From CAIRTM01 sp963723235 (GTDB lineage: Bacteria; Desulfobacterota; WTBG01; CAIYCZ01; CAIRTM01): a stretch of DNA of 64,000 bases. Of the stretch, positions 8,732 to 16,504 are shown piece after piece (position 1 is the stretch's first letter; each line of letters begins with the position of its first letter). The notes beneath the pieces were generated by a model. It had not been told where the DNA came from and searched no databases. It saw only the letters and a program-made list of their open reading frames with translations. The DNA lies in NCBI GenBank assembly GCA_963723235.1, contig CAVRPV010000011.1, forward strand, positions 186,001-250,000. The letters are read 5' to 3'. Made by a program: the position numbers and the translations under genes.

Positions 8732-10339
8732 TCAGCGGGCTGCCGGCTCGAAATTAAACACCACCTGATCCTTGCCGTTGTGTTTGGCCTGGTACAAAGC
8801 TTCATCCGCCAGCTGGATCAGCCGGTCGTGATCATTGTCTGCGGGCACAAGGCCTGCGCAGCCGATGCTGACGGTAACGCGCCCGCTTTCGGGCAAACCA
8901 GCATGTGCAATATTGAGGGCGCGCACCGCGTTCAGTAGCTTGTTGGCCGTGACATTGGCGCCGTTATCATTAGTGTCCGTGAGAATGACGGCAAATTCAT
9001 CGCCCCCGTAGCGGGCAACCGTATCGGTATTCTTCCGCACATGGATGTGGAGCGTGTCGGCGACTTTGCGCAGGACCTCATCCCCCCGGGGGTGACCATG
9101 CGTGTCGTTATATGCCTTGAAATTGTCTACGTCCACCAGCAGTATATAGATCGCTTTGTGCAACTGCTGATAGGCCCGCCAGTGCAGCTCAAACTTGGTG
9201 TCGAAATGGCGGCGATTTGCAATCGAGGTTAAGCCGTCCTCCATCGCGTGCGTCATCAGTGTCTGGTTAAGATCGCGCAGATAATTTTCCTGCAGTTCCA
9301 CATAGTGCACAAGGCTGTTGCTCTCCTTTTTTAGCTGGCCGATTTCATCATTGCCGGAAGAAGCCACCCTCAATCCGTAGTTGGCGGTTTCCCTGATGGT
9401 GCGCAGGTGCAGGCTTAATGCCACGATGGGCTTGACAATCACGGCCCGCAGCACCAGCCGCAACATCACTATTGTCAGGCCGAGAAGCACGCAGACCCAG
9501 ATGGTAACGTGGTCAATCAGAATATCGCTGAACAGGGGCGGTTTCAGTTCAACCTCCAGCAGATAGTTGGGCGCTCCGCCGGTATCACGCAGCCAGCGGT
9601 ATCCCGCATGTTCTCTGCGTACATTGGTGTCATTATCAGCAACCGGCAGCCCGGAGGTCAGGCTACCCAGCCGGGCGTTTGCCGCAATGTCAGATTTTGA
9701 ATATAGATGAAAGACAAGCCGGGTAAAGTTTCGGATATCATCAAGCAGGGTCTGATTCAGGCGACGCACCATGACCAGGGTGCCGCCGAAATCCTGATCA
9801 GGCACTGAGCGTACGATTGAGACGGCGGCGTAGATAAGCGGATCACGTTTGCCGTCGATGATGCCGGACACCCGTACCGGCCGTTTCGCGCGCCGAAATT
9901 GATCTGAGGATATGATGAACAGACCGCTGTCCAGGGTTTCATCCCGCAGAAACCGGCCGGGCTCCACCATCACGCCCTCGTCCGCGTCATAGCCGCTCGA
10001 CCAGAGCAGATCGCCTTCCGCATTATATATAAGAACGGCAGCTATGGAATTGTTTTCAAGGGTTTCTTTGATAAAGTTGCTTTTGATGTAGGAGTCTTTC
10101 GGTGTTGCGGTATATGCAAGGGTATCGTCCCAGGCACCATAATCGTAGGCGATCCGTCCCACGTCGCGCACCTGCTGCGCGATTGCTTTCGCGGCCCGCT
10201 CGACCTCGCTCCAGTCGGCCTGCTGCTGCAGCAGGCGCATTTCCGGCAGGGTAACATACGCCCGCTGACCTATCAGTATCGCCAGTATACAGAGGCTGCA
10301 CAGCGCCAGCGCCAAAGAGATTTTATCTTGTAACTTCAT
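8732..10339 (-). CDS. CHASE4-HAMP-GGDEF diguanylate cyclase
   Basis: Inner-membrane diguanylate cyclase making cyclic di-GMP, 535 residues. A first membrane helix lies near residues 7-25, then a periplasmic CHASE4-like sensor to about 260 (note AYDYGAWDDTLAY), a second helix about 275-300, a HAMP-like linker, and the GGDEF domain with intact GGDEF in RYGGDEFAVIL near residue 450. The inhibitory I-site, normally RxxD five residues before GGDEF, reads KNTD. The key Arg is Lys, so product inhibition may be weak. A perfect sigma70 promoter reads toward this gene from 10485-10513. The gene runs opposite to its neighbours and is probably monocistronic. Ligand unknown. Confidence 0.9.
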   Translation of the reverse strand: MKLQDKISLALALCSLCILAILIGQRAYVTLPEMRLLQQQADWSEVERAAKAIAQQVRDVGRIAYDYGAWDDTLAYTATPKDSYIKSNFIKETLENNSIAAVLIYNAEGDLLWSSGYDADEGVMVEPGRFLRDETLDSGLFIISSDQFRRAKRPVRVSGIIDGKRDPLIYAAVSIVRSVPDQDFGGTLVMVRRLNQTLLDDIRNFTRLVFHLYSKSDIAANARLGSLTSGLPVADNDTNVRREHAGYRWLRDTGGAPNYLLEVELKPPLFSDILIDHVTIWVCVLLGLTIVMLRLVLRAVIVKPIVALSLHLRTIRETANYGLRVASSGNDEIGQLKKESNSLVHYVELQENYLRDLNQTLMTHAMEDGLTSIANRRHFDTKFELHWRAYQQLHKAIYILLVDVDNFKAYNDTHGHPRGDEVLRKVADTLHIHVRKNTDTVARYGGDEFAVILTDTNDNGANVTANKLLNAVRALNIAHAGLPESGRVTVSIGCAGLVPADNDHDRLIQLADEALYQAKHNGKDQVVFNFEPAAR

Positions 10340-10484
10340 AGCGGCTATTTTTTCGAACGCAAATGGCGTGTTGCGTCACGCCCCCGTATACATGTTATCA
10401 GCGTGGCATCCTGCAGTCTGTCGGATATCCGGCCATATGTTCAATTATCGTATTATTTCGATAAAAAATTAGCACTCATATCTA

Positions 10485-10513
10485 ATTATAGCGATATAAT
10501 ATTCTTTTGTCAA
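10485..10513 (-). promoter_or_regulatory. Consensus sigma70 promoter for the GGDEF gene
   Basis: On the minus strand TTGACA (10513-10508) is followed after exactly 17 bases by TATAAT (10490-10485). Both hexamers are perfect consensus. The predicted start lies near 10478, giving a leader of about 140 bases before the ATG at 10339. Confidence 0.75.
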
Positions 10514-10600
10514 TAAATTAAGATAATACTTTTATTGAAATACAATAAATAATCGTATAAGGCGTCGGCATGTTTTATTGTTTTTTAAACAGCTATTCTG

Positions 10601-10629
10601 TTGACACACGCAAACCCTGTACCTATACT
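10601..10629 (+). promoter_or_regulatory. Sigma70 promoter for the DUF3795 gene
   Basis: TTGACA (10601-10606), a 17-base spacer, then TATACT (10624-10629). It points toward the gene at 10763 and leaves a leader of about 125 bases. I looked for a cyclic di-GMP or other known riboswitch in that leader and recognised none. Confidence 0.7.
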
Positions 10630-10762
10630 TTGTCCATCCAGCAGGGGGCTCGCGGCTGTTTCCGAGTAAGCGCAGTCGCTTGCCGGAGACGATTCCAGTA
10701 AAAATACGTGTTGACGCTCAGGGTGTGAAAAATATCATAGTGTAATCAAAAAGGATGAGGGC

Positions 10763-11104
10763 ATGGAGACAATGATAGCCTGTTGCGGACTGGAATGCTC
10801 GCAGTGCCCGGCATTTATTGCCAGGCGTGACAACAATGATGCATTGAGAAAGACAACGGCCCGGGAATGGTCAAAGCAGTTCAAGGTTGAGTTCACTCCG
10901 GAGAGTATTGACTGCTCGGGCTGCCGTGCGACGGGTGTGCATGGCCCCTATTGCAGCATGTGTGCAATCAGGACATGCTGCATTGAAAAGGGATTGAGTA
11001 ACTGTGCATACTGCGCGGACTACGGCTGTGAAAAGCTGGCAAAAGTTCACGGCATGGATGCGCAGTGCAAGACGCGCCTTGATGATATCCGCAAGTGTCT
11101 TTAG
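10763..11104 (+). CDS. DUF3795 Cys-rich protein
   Basis: A 113-residue cytoplasmic protein of the DUF3795 type, function unknown. It is rich in cysteine: CCGLECSQC near the N-terminus, CSGC near residue 53, then a dense group CSMCAIRTCC and CAYCADYGCEKL. This suggests a metal-binding fold with zinc or iron-sulfur ligands. The start follows AAAGGATGAGGGC. The gene is alone, with its own consensus promoter and a palindromic repeat downstream. DUF3795 proteins are frequent in anaerobes, which fits the aldehyde oxidoreductase nearby. No enzymatic function can be assigned. Confidence 0.8.
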   Translation: METMIACCGLECSQCPAFIARRDNNDALRKTTAREWSKQFKVEFTPESIDCSGCRATGVHGPYCSMCAIRTCCIEKGLSNCAYCADYGCEKLAKVHGMDAQCKTRLDDIRKCL

Positions 11105-11194
11105 TCGGCTTTTGAAAAAATTTCATTAGTTGGTGCATTCGCGGGAAGTGATTTGAGATAAATTTTTAAATCGGGCATTCGGTTTTTTTTGAAA

Positions 11195-11271
11195 CGTCAC
11201 CCCGGTGAAAACCGGGGTCCAGACAGTATGGTTTTAAAATTTACTGGATGCCGGCTTTCGCCGGCATGACG
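11195..11271. repeat. REP-like inverted repeat (CCGG type)
   Basis: A 77 bp element with ends CGTCA and TGACG. It contains two short hairpins (CCCGG..CCGGG and GCCGGC..GCCGGC) separated by an AT-rich centre, plus paired GTCCAG and CTGGAT segments. It lies between the DUF3795 gene and the antiporter and is unrelated in sequence to the 5795/13363/43276 family. Confidence 0.75.
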
Positions 11272-11385
11272 AAAAGTGACCTTGAATGTTTATGGCTATA
11301 TTAAAAAGAAATCTGCTTTAGCAGATACATGTTTTAGTTGACCGTGTGGACGCCGATCTGTCGGCCGGAAAACGGAAGGATGATA

Positions 11386-13362
11386 ATGGAATACGGCCTG
11401 CTTCGTGACATCATCAGCATTCTTGCGGTTTCTGCGGTCGTGCTGTTTGTGTGCAGTCGGCTCCGCATACCCTCCATCGTCGGTTTTCTGCTGGCGGGCA
11501 TCCTAGTGGGCCCTGCCGGGCTTAAGGTTGTGCAGGCGGTTCATCAGGTCGAACAGCTTGCCGAGATCGGTGTCGTGCTGCTGATGTTCACCATCGGCAT
11601 TGAGTTCAGCCTCGAAAACCTTCTCAAAATAAAAAAATTACTGCTCCTGGGCGGTATCGGTCAGACCGCAACAACGTTTGTTTTGGTCTGCGCCGTCATG
11701 CTGGTCGCGGGGCTGCACTGGCCTGCGGCGGTTTTTACGGGTATGGTCGCCACCCTGAGCAGCACGGCCATTGTGATGCGCTCGCTGCAGACCCGCGGCG
11801 AGGTAGATACGCCGCATGGCCGCACATCCCTGGGCATTCTCATCTTTCAGGATCTGCTGGCAATTCCCATGATGCTGGCCGTGCCCCTGTTGTCGGGCTA
11901 TGCCGGGCTTGAGATGCATGCGGTCCTGGTTTTTATGCTCAAGGCAGCTGTTTTTCTCATCGCCGTTATCATCTTTGCCCGCTGGATACTGCCCGGCATA
12001 TTCCATCAGATCGGGCGCACGCGCGAATCCGACCTGTTTCTGATTGCAGTCATCCTTCTCGGGCTTGGTATCGCATACGCCAGTTACAGCATCGGGTTGT
12101 CGCTTGCCCTTGGAGCCTTTATCGCCGGACTCATACTGTCGGCATCACAGTACGGTCAGCGTGCCCTGGGAAATATCCTGCCCCTGCGCGATATCTTTCT
12201 CAGTTTTTTCTTTGTATCGATCGGCATGATGCTGTCGCCTGCCGTGATCTTCGCGAACCCCGGCATCGTGTTCGGCGGTGCGGTTGCGCTCGTTGTGTTC
12301 AAAGGCGCGGTTGTTGCCGGCGTGGCGCTGCTGCTCGGCATGCCCCTGCGCTCGGCCCTGATCAGCGGCATGGCCCTGGCACAGGTGGGGGAGTTCAGCT
12401 TCGTCATTGCCAGCGCCGGATTCAAGGCCGACCTTTTCCCGGAGCTGTATTTTCAGTTGTTTCTGGCCGTTTCCATTCTTTCCATGATGTTGACACCGCT
12501 GCTGATCATGGCTGCCCCGCGCTTTGCGGAAATTGTTGCGAAACTTCCCCTGCCGCATCGCCTGAAATTCGGCAATTATGCCGGGGAGCCAAGGCAGAAC
12601 CTGAGTGATCACCTTGTGATCATCGGCTTTGGACTGAGCGGCAGGCACATGGCTGATGCTGCGTCGGCGGCCGGTATTCGCCACGTCATTCTCGATGCCA
12701 ATCCCGATACGGTCCGGGCTGAGCGCGCAGCCGGCAGGCTCATCTACCACGGCGATGCGGCCTGTGAACCCATTCTGCAGCATGTCGGCATCACCGATGC
12801 CCGTGTCGCCGTTGTGGCCATATCAGACCCGATCGGCACCAATCGCATCGTTGAGCAGATTCGGTTGCTGAACCCGACCATCCATATCATCGTTCGTGTC
12901 AGGTACGTGGTGCATGCCGAGCGGCTCAAAGGGCTGGGTGCCAATGAAATCATACCCGAGGAGTATGAGTCGTCAATTGAGCTGTTTACCCGCGTGCTGC
13001 ACAAGTATCTTGTTCCCCGGGACAGCATTGATGAACTGGTGTCCCGGATACGGGCTGACAGCTACGAAGTTTTGCGCTCTCCGACTCCCGTGGCAACCGG
13101 GCTGCAGGACCTTGTCGCAACCCTTTCGGGCATGGAAATCCGCAGCATGCATGTTCAGCCCAACTCCAATGCCGTTGGCCGAAGCCTTGCCGAGCTTGAT
13201 CTGCGCAGGGAGTACGGCATTACGGTTCTCACCATCAGCGGCACAGGCCGCAAGGTGACCCTGCCTGACGGTGATGAGCGGTTTCAGGAGGATGACGTTG
13301 TCGTGCTGCTCGGTCTGCCTGAATTGCTGCCGTTTGCCGACAATATTTTCAACCCCCATTAG
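11386..13362 (+). CDS. Kef-type cation/proton antiporter with RCK domains
   Basis: Inner-membrane monovalent cation:proton antiporter (CPA2, KefB/KefC-like), 658 residues. The first 390 or so residues form about 12 hydrophobic helices, starting IISILAVSAVVLFVCSRL. A TrkA-N/RCK nucleotide-binding domain follows (HLVIIGFGLSGRHMADAA near residue 415, GDAACEPILQHVGI). A TrkA-C domain near 575-650 ends the protein. The ATG at 11386 follows GGAAGGA at the right spacing; an upstream TTG extension is not supported. The stop codon TAG at 13360 is immediately followed by, and forms the outer edge of, the palindromic repeat. Likely role: potassium or sodium and pH homeostasis, gated by NAD(H) or thiol state. 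Confidence 0.9.
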   Translation: MEYGLLRDIISILAVSAVVLFVCSRLRIPSIVGFLLAGILVGPAGLKVVQAVHQVEQLAEIGVVLLMFTIGIEFSLENLLKIKKLLLLGGIGQTATTFVLVCAVMLVAGLHWPAAVFTGMVATLSSTAIVMRSLQTRGEVDTPHGRTSLGILIFQDLLAIPMMLAVPLLSGYAGLEMHAVLVFMLKAAVFLIAVIIFARWILPGIFHQIGRTRESDLFLIAVILLGLGIAYASYSIGLSLALGAFIAGLILSASQYGQRALGNILPLRDIFLSFFFVSIGMMLSPAVIFANPGIVFGGAVALVVFKGAVVAGVALLLGMPLRSALISGMALAQVGEFSFVIASAGFKADLFPELYFQLFLAVSILSMMLTPLLIMAAPRFAEIVAKLPLPHRLKFGNYAGEPRQNLSDHLVIIGFGLSGRHMADAASAAGIRHVILDANPDTVRAERAAGRLIYHGDAACEPILQHVGITDARVAVVAISDPIGTNRIVEQIRLLNPTIHIIVRVRYVVHAERLKGLGANEIIPEEYESSIELFTRVLHKYLVPRDSIDELVSRIRADSYEVLRSPTPVATGLQDLVATLSGMEIRSMHVQPNSNAVGRSLAELDLRREYGITVLTISGTGRKVTLPDGDERFQEDDVVVLLGLPELLPFADNIFNPH

Positions 13363-13499
13363 CAGGCTGTTGAAAAAAGCACATCTGCTGCGGTGCGCTA
13401 CGCCGGCGTACGAAAAAGCACGCCTCATTCCTCATGATTGCCTGCAAGAGGTGTCAGAGACAGTGCGCGCTTTGCATCTGAGCATTTTTGAACAGCCTG
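13363..13499 (+). repeat. MITE-like palindromic repeat, copy 2
   Basis: A 137 bp copy of the element at 43276-43400 (CAGGCTGTTGAAAAA ... TTTTTGAACAGCCTG), more diverged inside, with the central hairpin reduced. As in copy 3 it begins directly after a gene's TAG stop and is followed by TATAAAAAGATTTTT. Confidence 0.85.
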
Positions 13500-13526
13500 T
13501 ATAAAAAGATTTTTGCAACATCCTGT

Positions 13527-13688
13527 TAGAGCATTTTTTTTATTATAACCATATATGCAGTGTCATTTCGACCGAAGGGAGAGATCTCTTGCTTTTTTTA
13601 AAAAGATTGATGCGAACTGCGCAACCTTCGGACTCGCTGCACCCGAAATGACAATCTGGCTGGTTATGGTATTTAGAAAAATGCTCTA
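13527..13688. repeat. Second palindromic element, 162 bp
   Basis: Outer arms TAGAGCATTTTT and AAAAATGCTCTA are inverted. Inside them lie further inverted pairs: TATAACCATA with TGGTTATGG, TGTCATTTCG with CGAAATGACA, and CGAAGGGAG with CCTTCGG. It is non-coding and unrelated to the neighbouring copy 2, so two different palindromic elements stand side by side between the antiporter and the oxidoreductase genes. Confidence 0.8.
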
Positions 13689-13754
13689 GCCGTATTCAAA
13701 AAGCGTTTTGCCTGGGTTGGGCCAAAAGAGTTTTGAAAGGCCGAACTGAAGGGG

Positions 13755-15677
13755 TTATGGAATTTCAAAGCCGCGTTGTTGCAAATCATCGGCAACATCG
13801 TCAAGACTGAGCATTTCAAGCGTCTGCTGGGTGGGTATCCCGGTTGAGGGATCCCAGCCGCGTGCGCGGTAATAATCTTCAAGCATGGTTTGCCACTTCT
13901 CCGGATCAATTGTTCTGCCGTCATAGCGCCCGCCCTTCACGCCTTCCTTGACCCATTTGCCCTGCAGAACGTCATCGGCCCGGGTAATGCCTTCGCGCAT
14001 GATATAGGCCCGCTCCAGTGTGAACACCCGTTGTGCCACGAGTTTCATTTCAGTCGGGTCGAGGTTCAAACCGGTGACCGCGTGGAGCATGGAGGCCATG
14101 TCATCCATGGTGATGCCGAAGCTGTTGTGGGCGGTAATGAACTTGCAGATTTCCAGACAGTCGGCAATCGTGTACATATCCTGATTGTGGACAGCGGCTG
14201 AGGACTTGTTGTAGGAGCCCGGGTCAAGTACATCGGTTGTGCCGTATGTATCAAGCGCTTCCTGCGTCGTCAGCGCGGATTGGCCGCCCGGCCCAGGCAA
14301 CTCGATCAGAATGCCGCCGCGCAGGTGGTCGCCGCCGCGGGTGCCGGTTGCGTAGCACAGCGCGCTGCCACGGATGACGCGCGGATCGACACCGCCGAAA
14401 ATCATGCCCTTGCAGGAGCTGACCAGCTCGCTGGCGCCCGGCCCGAGCTGCTCGGCCGCCTTGACAGCGCCGTCGGCCAGCACATTGCCGAAACCCCTGC
14501 GAAACGCGATTTTTTCGAGCATGGCAATCATTGACTGGTGATTGCCCCAGTTGAGCGGGATGCCGTCGGTGTGCGCGTCGGTTATGATGCCGTGCTCGTA
14601 CCAGTCCATGGCTGTTGCCATCAGCAGGCCGAAGTCAAGGATGTCAAGGCCGTAGGCATTGGCCAGATTGTTGATCTTGAACAGCGAGCCCGGATCAGCA
14701 TTGCCGCAGCTGGGGCCGCAGGCGGAGTTGCACCCTTCCGGCATTTTTGTGCCGTGCGTGCCCGCATAGGGCCCCTCGGTCACCTCAAAGCTTTGGATGC
14801 AGTGTACGGGGCAGGCATGGCAGGCGTGTGAGCGCGTGAAAAATTTCTTTAAGTTTCCGGCGCTCACCTTCTCAACGCCGTCGAACCCGCCGGCCTGGGA
14901 AAAATTCTTGACTGCCAGCAGCCCGGATTCGTCCTCCTTGTCAAGAGGGCCGGCAGAGCCGAATGTTCCGAAAAATTTTGTAAACGGATTTTCGCTGATT
15001 TTCTTCAGCCAGTTTTTGCGCTCGCGGGCGAATGCGTCAGGGTGTGCCACGGCAATCTTGCCTCGGCCGGACACGCACACAGCCTTGAGGTTTTTGGAAC
15101 CCATGACCGCACCCATGCCGGTGCGCCCCGCAACATTGTAGCGATGGGACACACAGGCCGTATAGACCAGGTTCTCCCCGGCCGGCCCGATCAGCGCTAT
15201 CTGGGCCTGCGGGTCGGCGAGTTCTTTTTTGAGGATGGCTTCGGCATCGGGGATGGTTTTGCCCCAGAGATGCGATGCCTCCCTCAGCGTGACAGCCTCT
15301 GCGGTTATGTGCAAATACACGGGCTTGGCCGCACGGCCTGTGATGACGATATGATCAAAGCCGGCTTTTTTCATGGCGGGTGCGAAAAAGCCGCCGAAAT
15401 TCGCATCTCCGAGAATGCCGGTCAGTGGTGATTTGGCGGTCACCGTGCAGCGCGGGCATGAGGGCGCGAGCGTACCGGCCAGCGGGCCGCTTCCGAAGAT
15501 GAGGACAGCATCGGGATCAAGCGGCCGGGTTGCGGGCCCGGTGAGGTTGTACAAAAGTTTTGAGTTGATGCCGCGCCCGCCCAGAAAATTACGGCGCAGC
15601 GATTCGTCCAGAGGTTCACGGCATACTGCGCCGCTTGAAAGATCCACCTTCAGGATTGTTCCCGTCCAGCCGTACAT
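13755..15677 (-). CDS. aor: Aldehyde:ferredoxin oxidoreductase, tungsten type
   Basis: Oxidises aldehydes to carboxylic acids, or the reverse with low-potential ferredoxin, using a tungstopterin and one [4Fe-4S] cluster in the cytoplasm. The 640-residue protein is of normal length. The N-terminal pterin-binding domain begins MYGWTGTILKVDLSSG, with FLGGRGINSKLLY and the ANFGGFFAP loop. The cluster ligands are seen in CHACPVHC near residue 290 plus the later Cys in CLEICKF near 510. LDILDFGLLMATAMDWYEHG is the family's second pterin-binding region. A clear AAGGAAG precedes the ATG. Upstream on the same strand is a small flavin-type protein, 60 bases away, possibly its partner. Downstream are two palindromic repeats. 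Confidence 0.93.
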   Translation of the reverse strand: MYGWTGTILKVDLSSGAVCREPLDESLRRNFLGGRGINSKLLYNLTGPATRPLDPDAVLIFGSGPLAGTLAPSCPRCTVTAKSPLTGILGDANFGGFFAPAMKKAGFDHIVITGRAAKPVYLHITAEAVTLREASHLWGKTIPDAEAILKKELADPQAQIALIGPAGENLVYTACVSHRYNVAGRTGMGAVMGSKNLKAVCVSGRGKIAVAHPDAFARERKNWLKKISENPFTKFFGTFGSAGPLDKEDESGLLAVKNFSQAGGFDGVEKVSAGNLKKFFTRSHACHACPVHCIQSFEVTEGPYAGTHGTKMPEGCNSACGPSCGNADPGSLFKINNLANAYGLDILDFGLLMATAMDWYEHGIITDAHTDGIPLNWGNHQSMIAMLEKIAFRRGFGNVLADGAVKAAEQLGPGASELVSSCKGMIFGGVDPRVIRGSALCYATGTRGGDHLRGGILIELPGPGGQSALTTQEALDTYGTTDVLDPGSYNKSSAAVHNQDMYTIADCLEICKFITAHNSFGITMDDMASMLHAVTGLNLDPTEMKLVAQRVFTLERAYIMREGITRADDVLQGKWVKEGVKGGRYDGRTIDPEKWQTMLEDYYRARGWDPSTGIPTQQTLEMLSLDDVADDLQQRGFEIP

Positions 15678-15737
15678 GTTCAGCTTCCTTTTCTTGTGTG
15701 CTTTCTTGTAGAAAATTTGGTCTTGTGACCGCCTGTT

Positions 15738-16199
15738 TCAGTTGCCCGCCATGGCGGACATTGTTTTGCCGCCCATCTGCTCAACACTCAATTGCATTAT
15801 CTTGAGACCATCGGGATTTTTGACCGCCTGTTCATAATAGCGCATTCTTTTTTCCACGTAAACATCTGATGCTTCAAGGCCCATTTTGAGCATGTTGGCC
15901 TCCACAACCCGCCTGATAGTCTCAAGGTCATCCACCATGGTCAACTCCCCGTCAATAACAACAGATGACCACCTGGTCCGGCCCTCATCCCACGTAAAAA
16001 CCGAAAAACTGACCCGTGGATTTTTTTGCAGACAGGCCCATTTGCGCCCCTTGGGGAACAGCGAAATGTAGACGCTGTCCTTAATAAAGACATAGCCGAA
16101 CGGCAGGCAGTACGGTCGGCCTTCATCGCACATGGCCAGAAAGCCCTCGCGCGCCGTCTGTAAAAGACTGATCATCTCATCATGGTCAAGATCCTGCAT
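15738..16199 (-). CDS. Pyridoxamine 5'-phosphate oxidase-like flavin-binding protein
   Basis: A 153-residue split-barrel protein of the PNPOx-like family. These bind FMN, F420 or heme; the cofactor here cannot be told from sequence. Family features include GFLAMCDEGRPYCLPFGYVF at residues 19-38, ISLFPKGRKWACLQKNPRVSFSV near 50-72, and RWSSVVIDGELTMVDD near 80-95. It precedes aor by 60 bases on the same strand, and an operon is likely. A palindromic GTATAC pair lies about 50 bases upstream of its start and may be an operator. Whether it serves the aldehyde oxidoreductase is inference. Confidence 0.8.
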   Translation of the reverse strand: MQDLDHDEMISLLQTAREGFLAMCDEGRPYCLPFGYVFIKDSVYISLFPKGRKWACLQKNPRVSFSVFTWDEGRTRWSSVVIDGELTMVDDLETIRRVVEANMLKMGLEASDVYVEKRMRYYEQAVKNPDGLKIMQLSVEQMGGKTMSAMAGN

Positions 16200-16246
16200 G
16201 GTTGTGCCTTTCCGGTTGAAGTGTTGTGCATGCTGCAGGTGTTGCT

Positions 16247-16263
16247 GTATACATTGTGTATAC
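16247..16263. promoter_or_regulatory. Candidate operator, paired GTATAC
   Basis: Two GTATAC palindromes separated by ATTGT stand upstream of the minus-strand gene at 16199. The symmetry resembles operators of GntR-type regulators. The regulator is not known. Confidence 0.35.
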
Positions 16264-16362
16264 TTACACGGGTTGTTGTCCCATATATTCTTTTCATATG
16301 TATGGATTAAGCGTCAAGGCTTTAATTGGGAAATGGTGGGGGGTTGTTGGGTTATGGGTTGA

Positions 16363-16421
16363 GGGCATTTTCATTCAGGCAAAAAAAAGAACAGGGCTGC
16401 AGGGGAGCCATGTTCTTTTGA
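16363..16421 (-). terminator. Rho-independent terminator, downstream duplicate
   Basis: Read on the minus strand, a hairpin with AGAACATGGCT and AGCCCTGTTCT arms (one mismatch) is followed by a run of eight T. It lies 84 bases after the sulfatase stop. Together with its 3' tail (GCCTGAATGAAAATGCCC) it is nearly identical to 18741-18800. Confidence 0.8.
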
Positions 16422-16504
16422 AGTCAGGATACATGGTGAATAGTGAGCGTCATCTAACCTTACGCAGTGTTTTTTGAGCCATTTCATCCATAGTATGCTC
16501 TTGG

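Noticed and set aside
10601..10762. Structured leader before the DUF3795 gene as a cyclic di-GMP riboswitch, given the divergent diguanylate cyclase
   Set aside because: The conserved GEMM core and tetraloop-receptor elements are not present.
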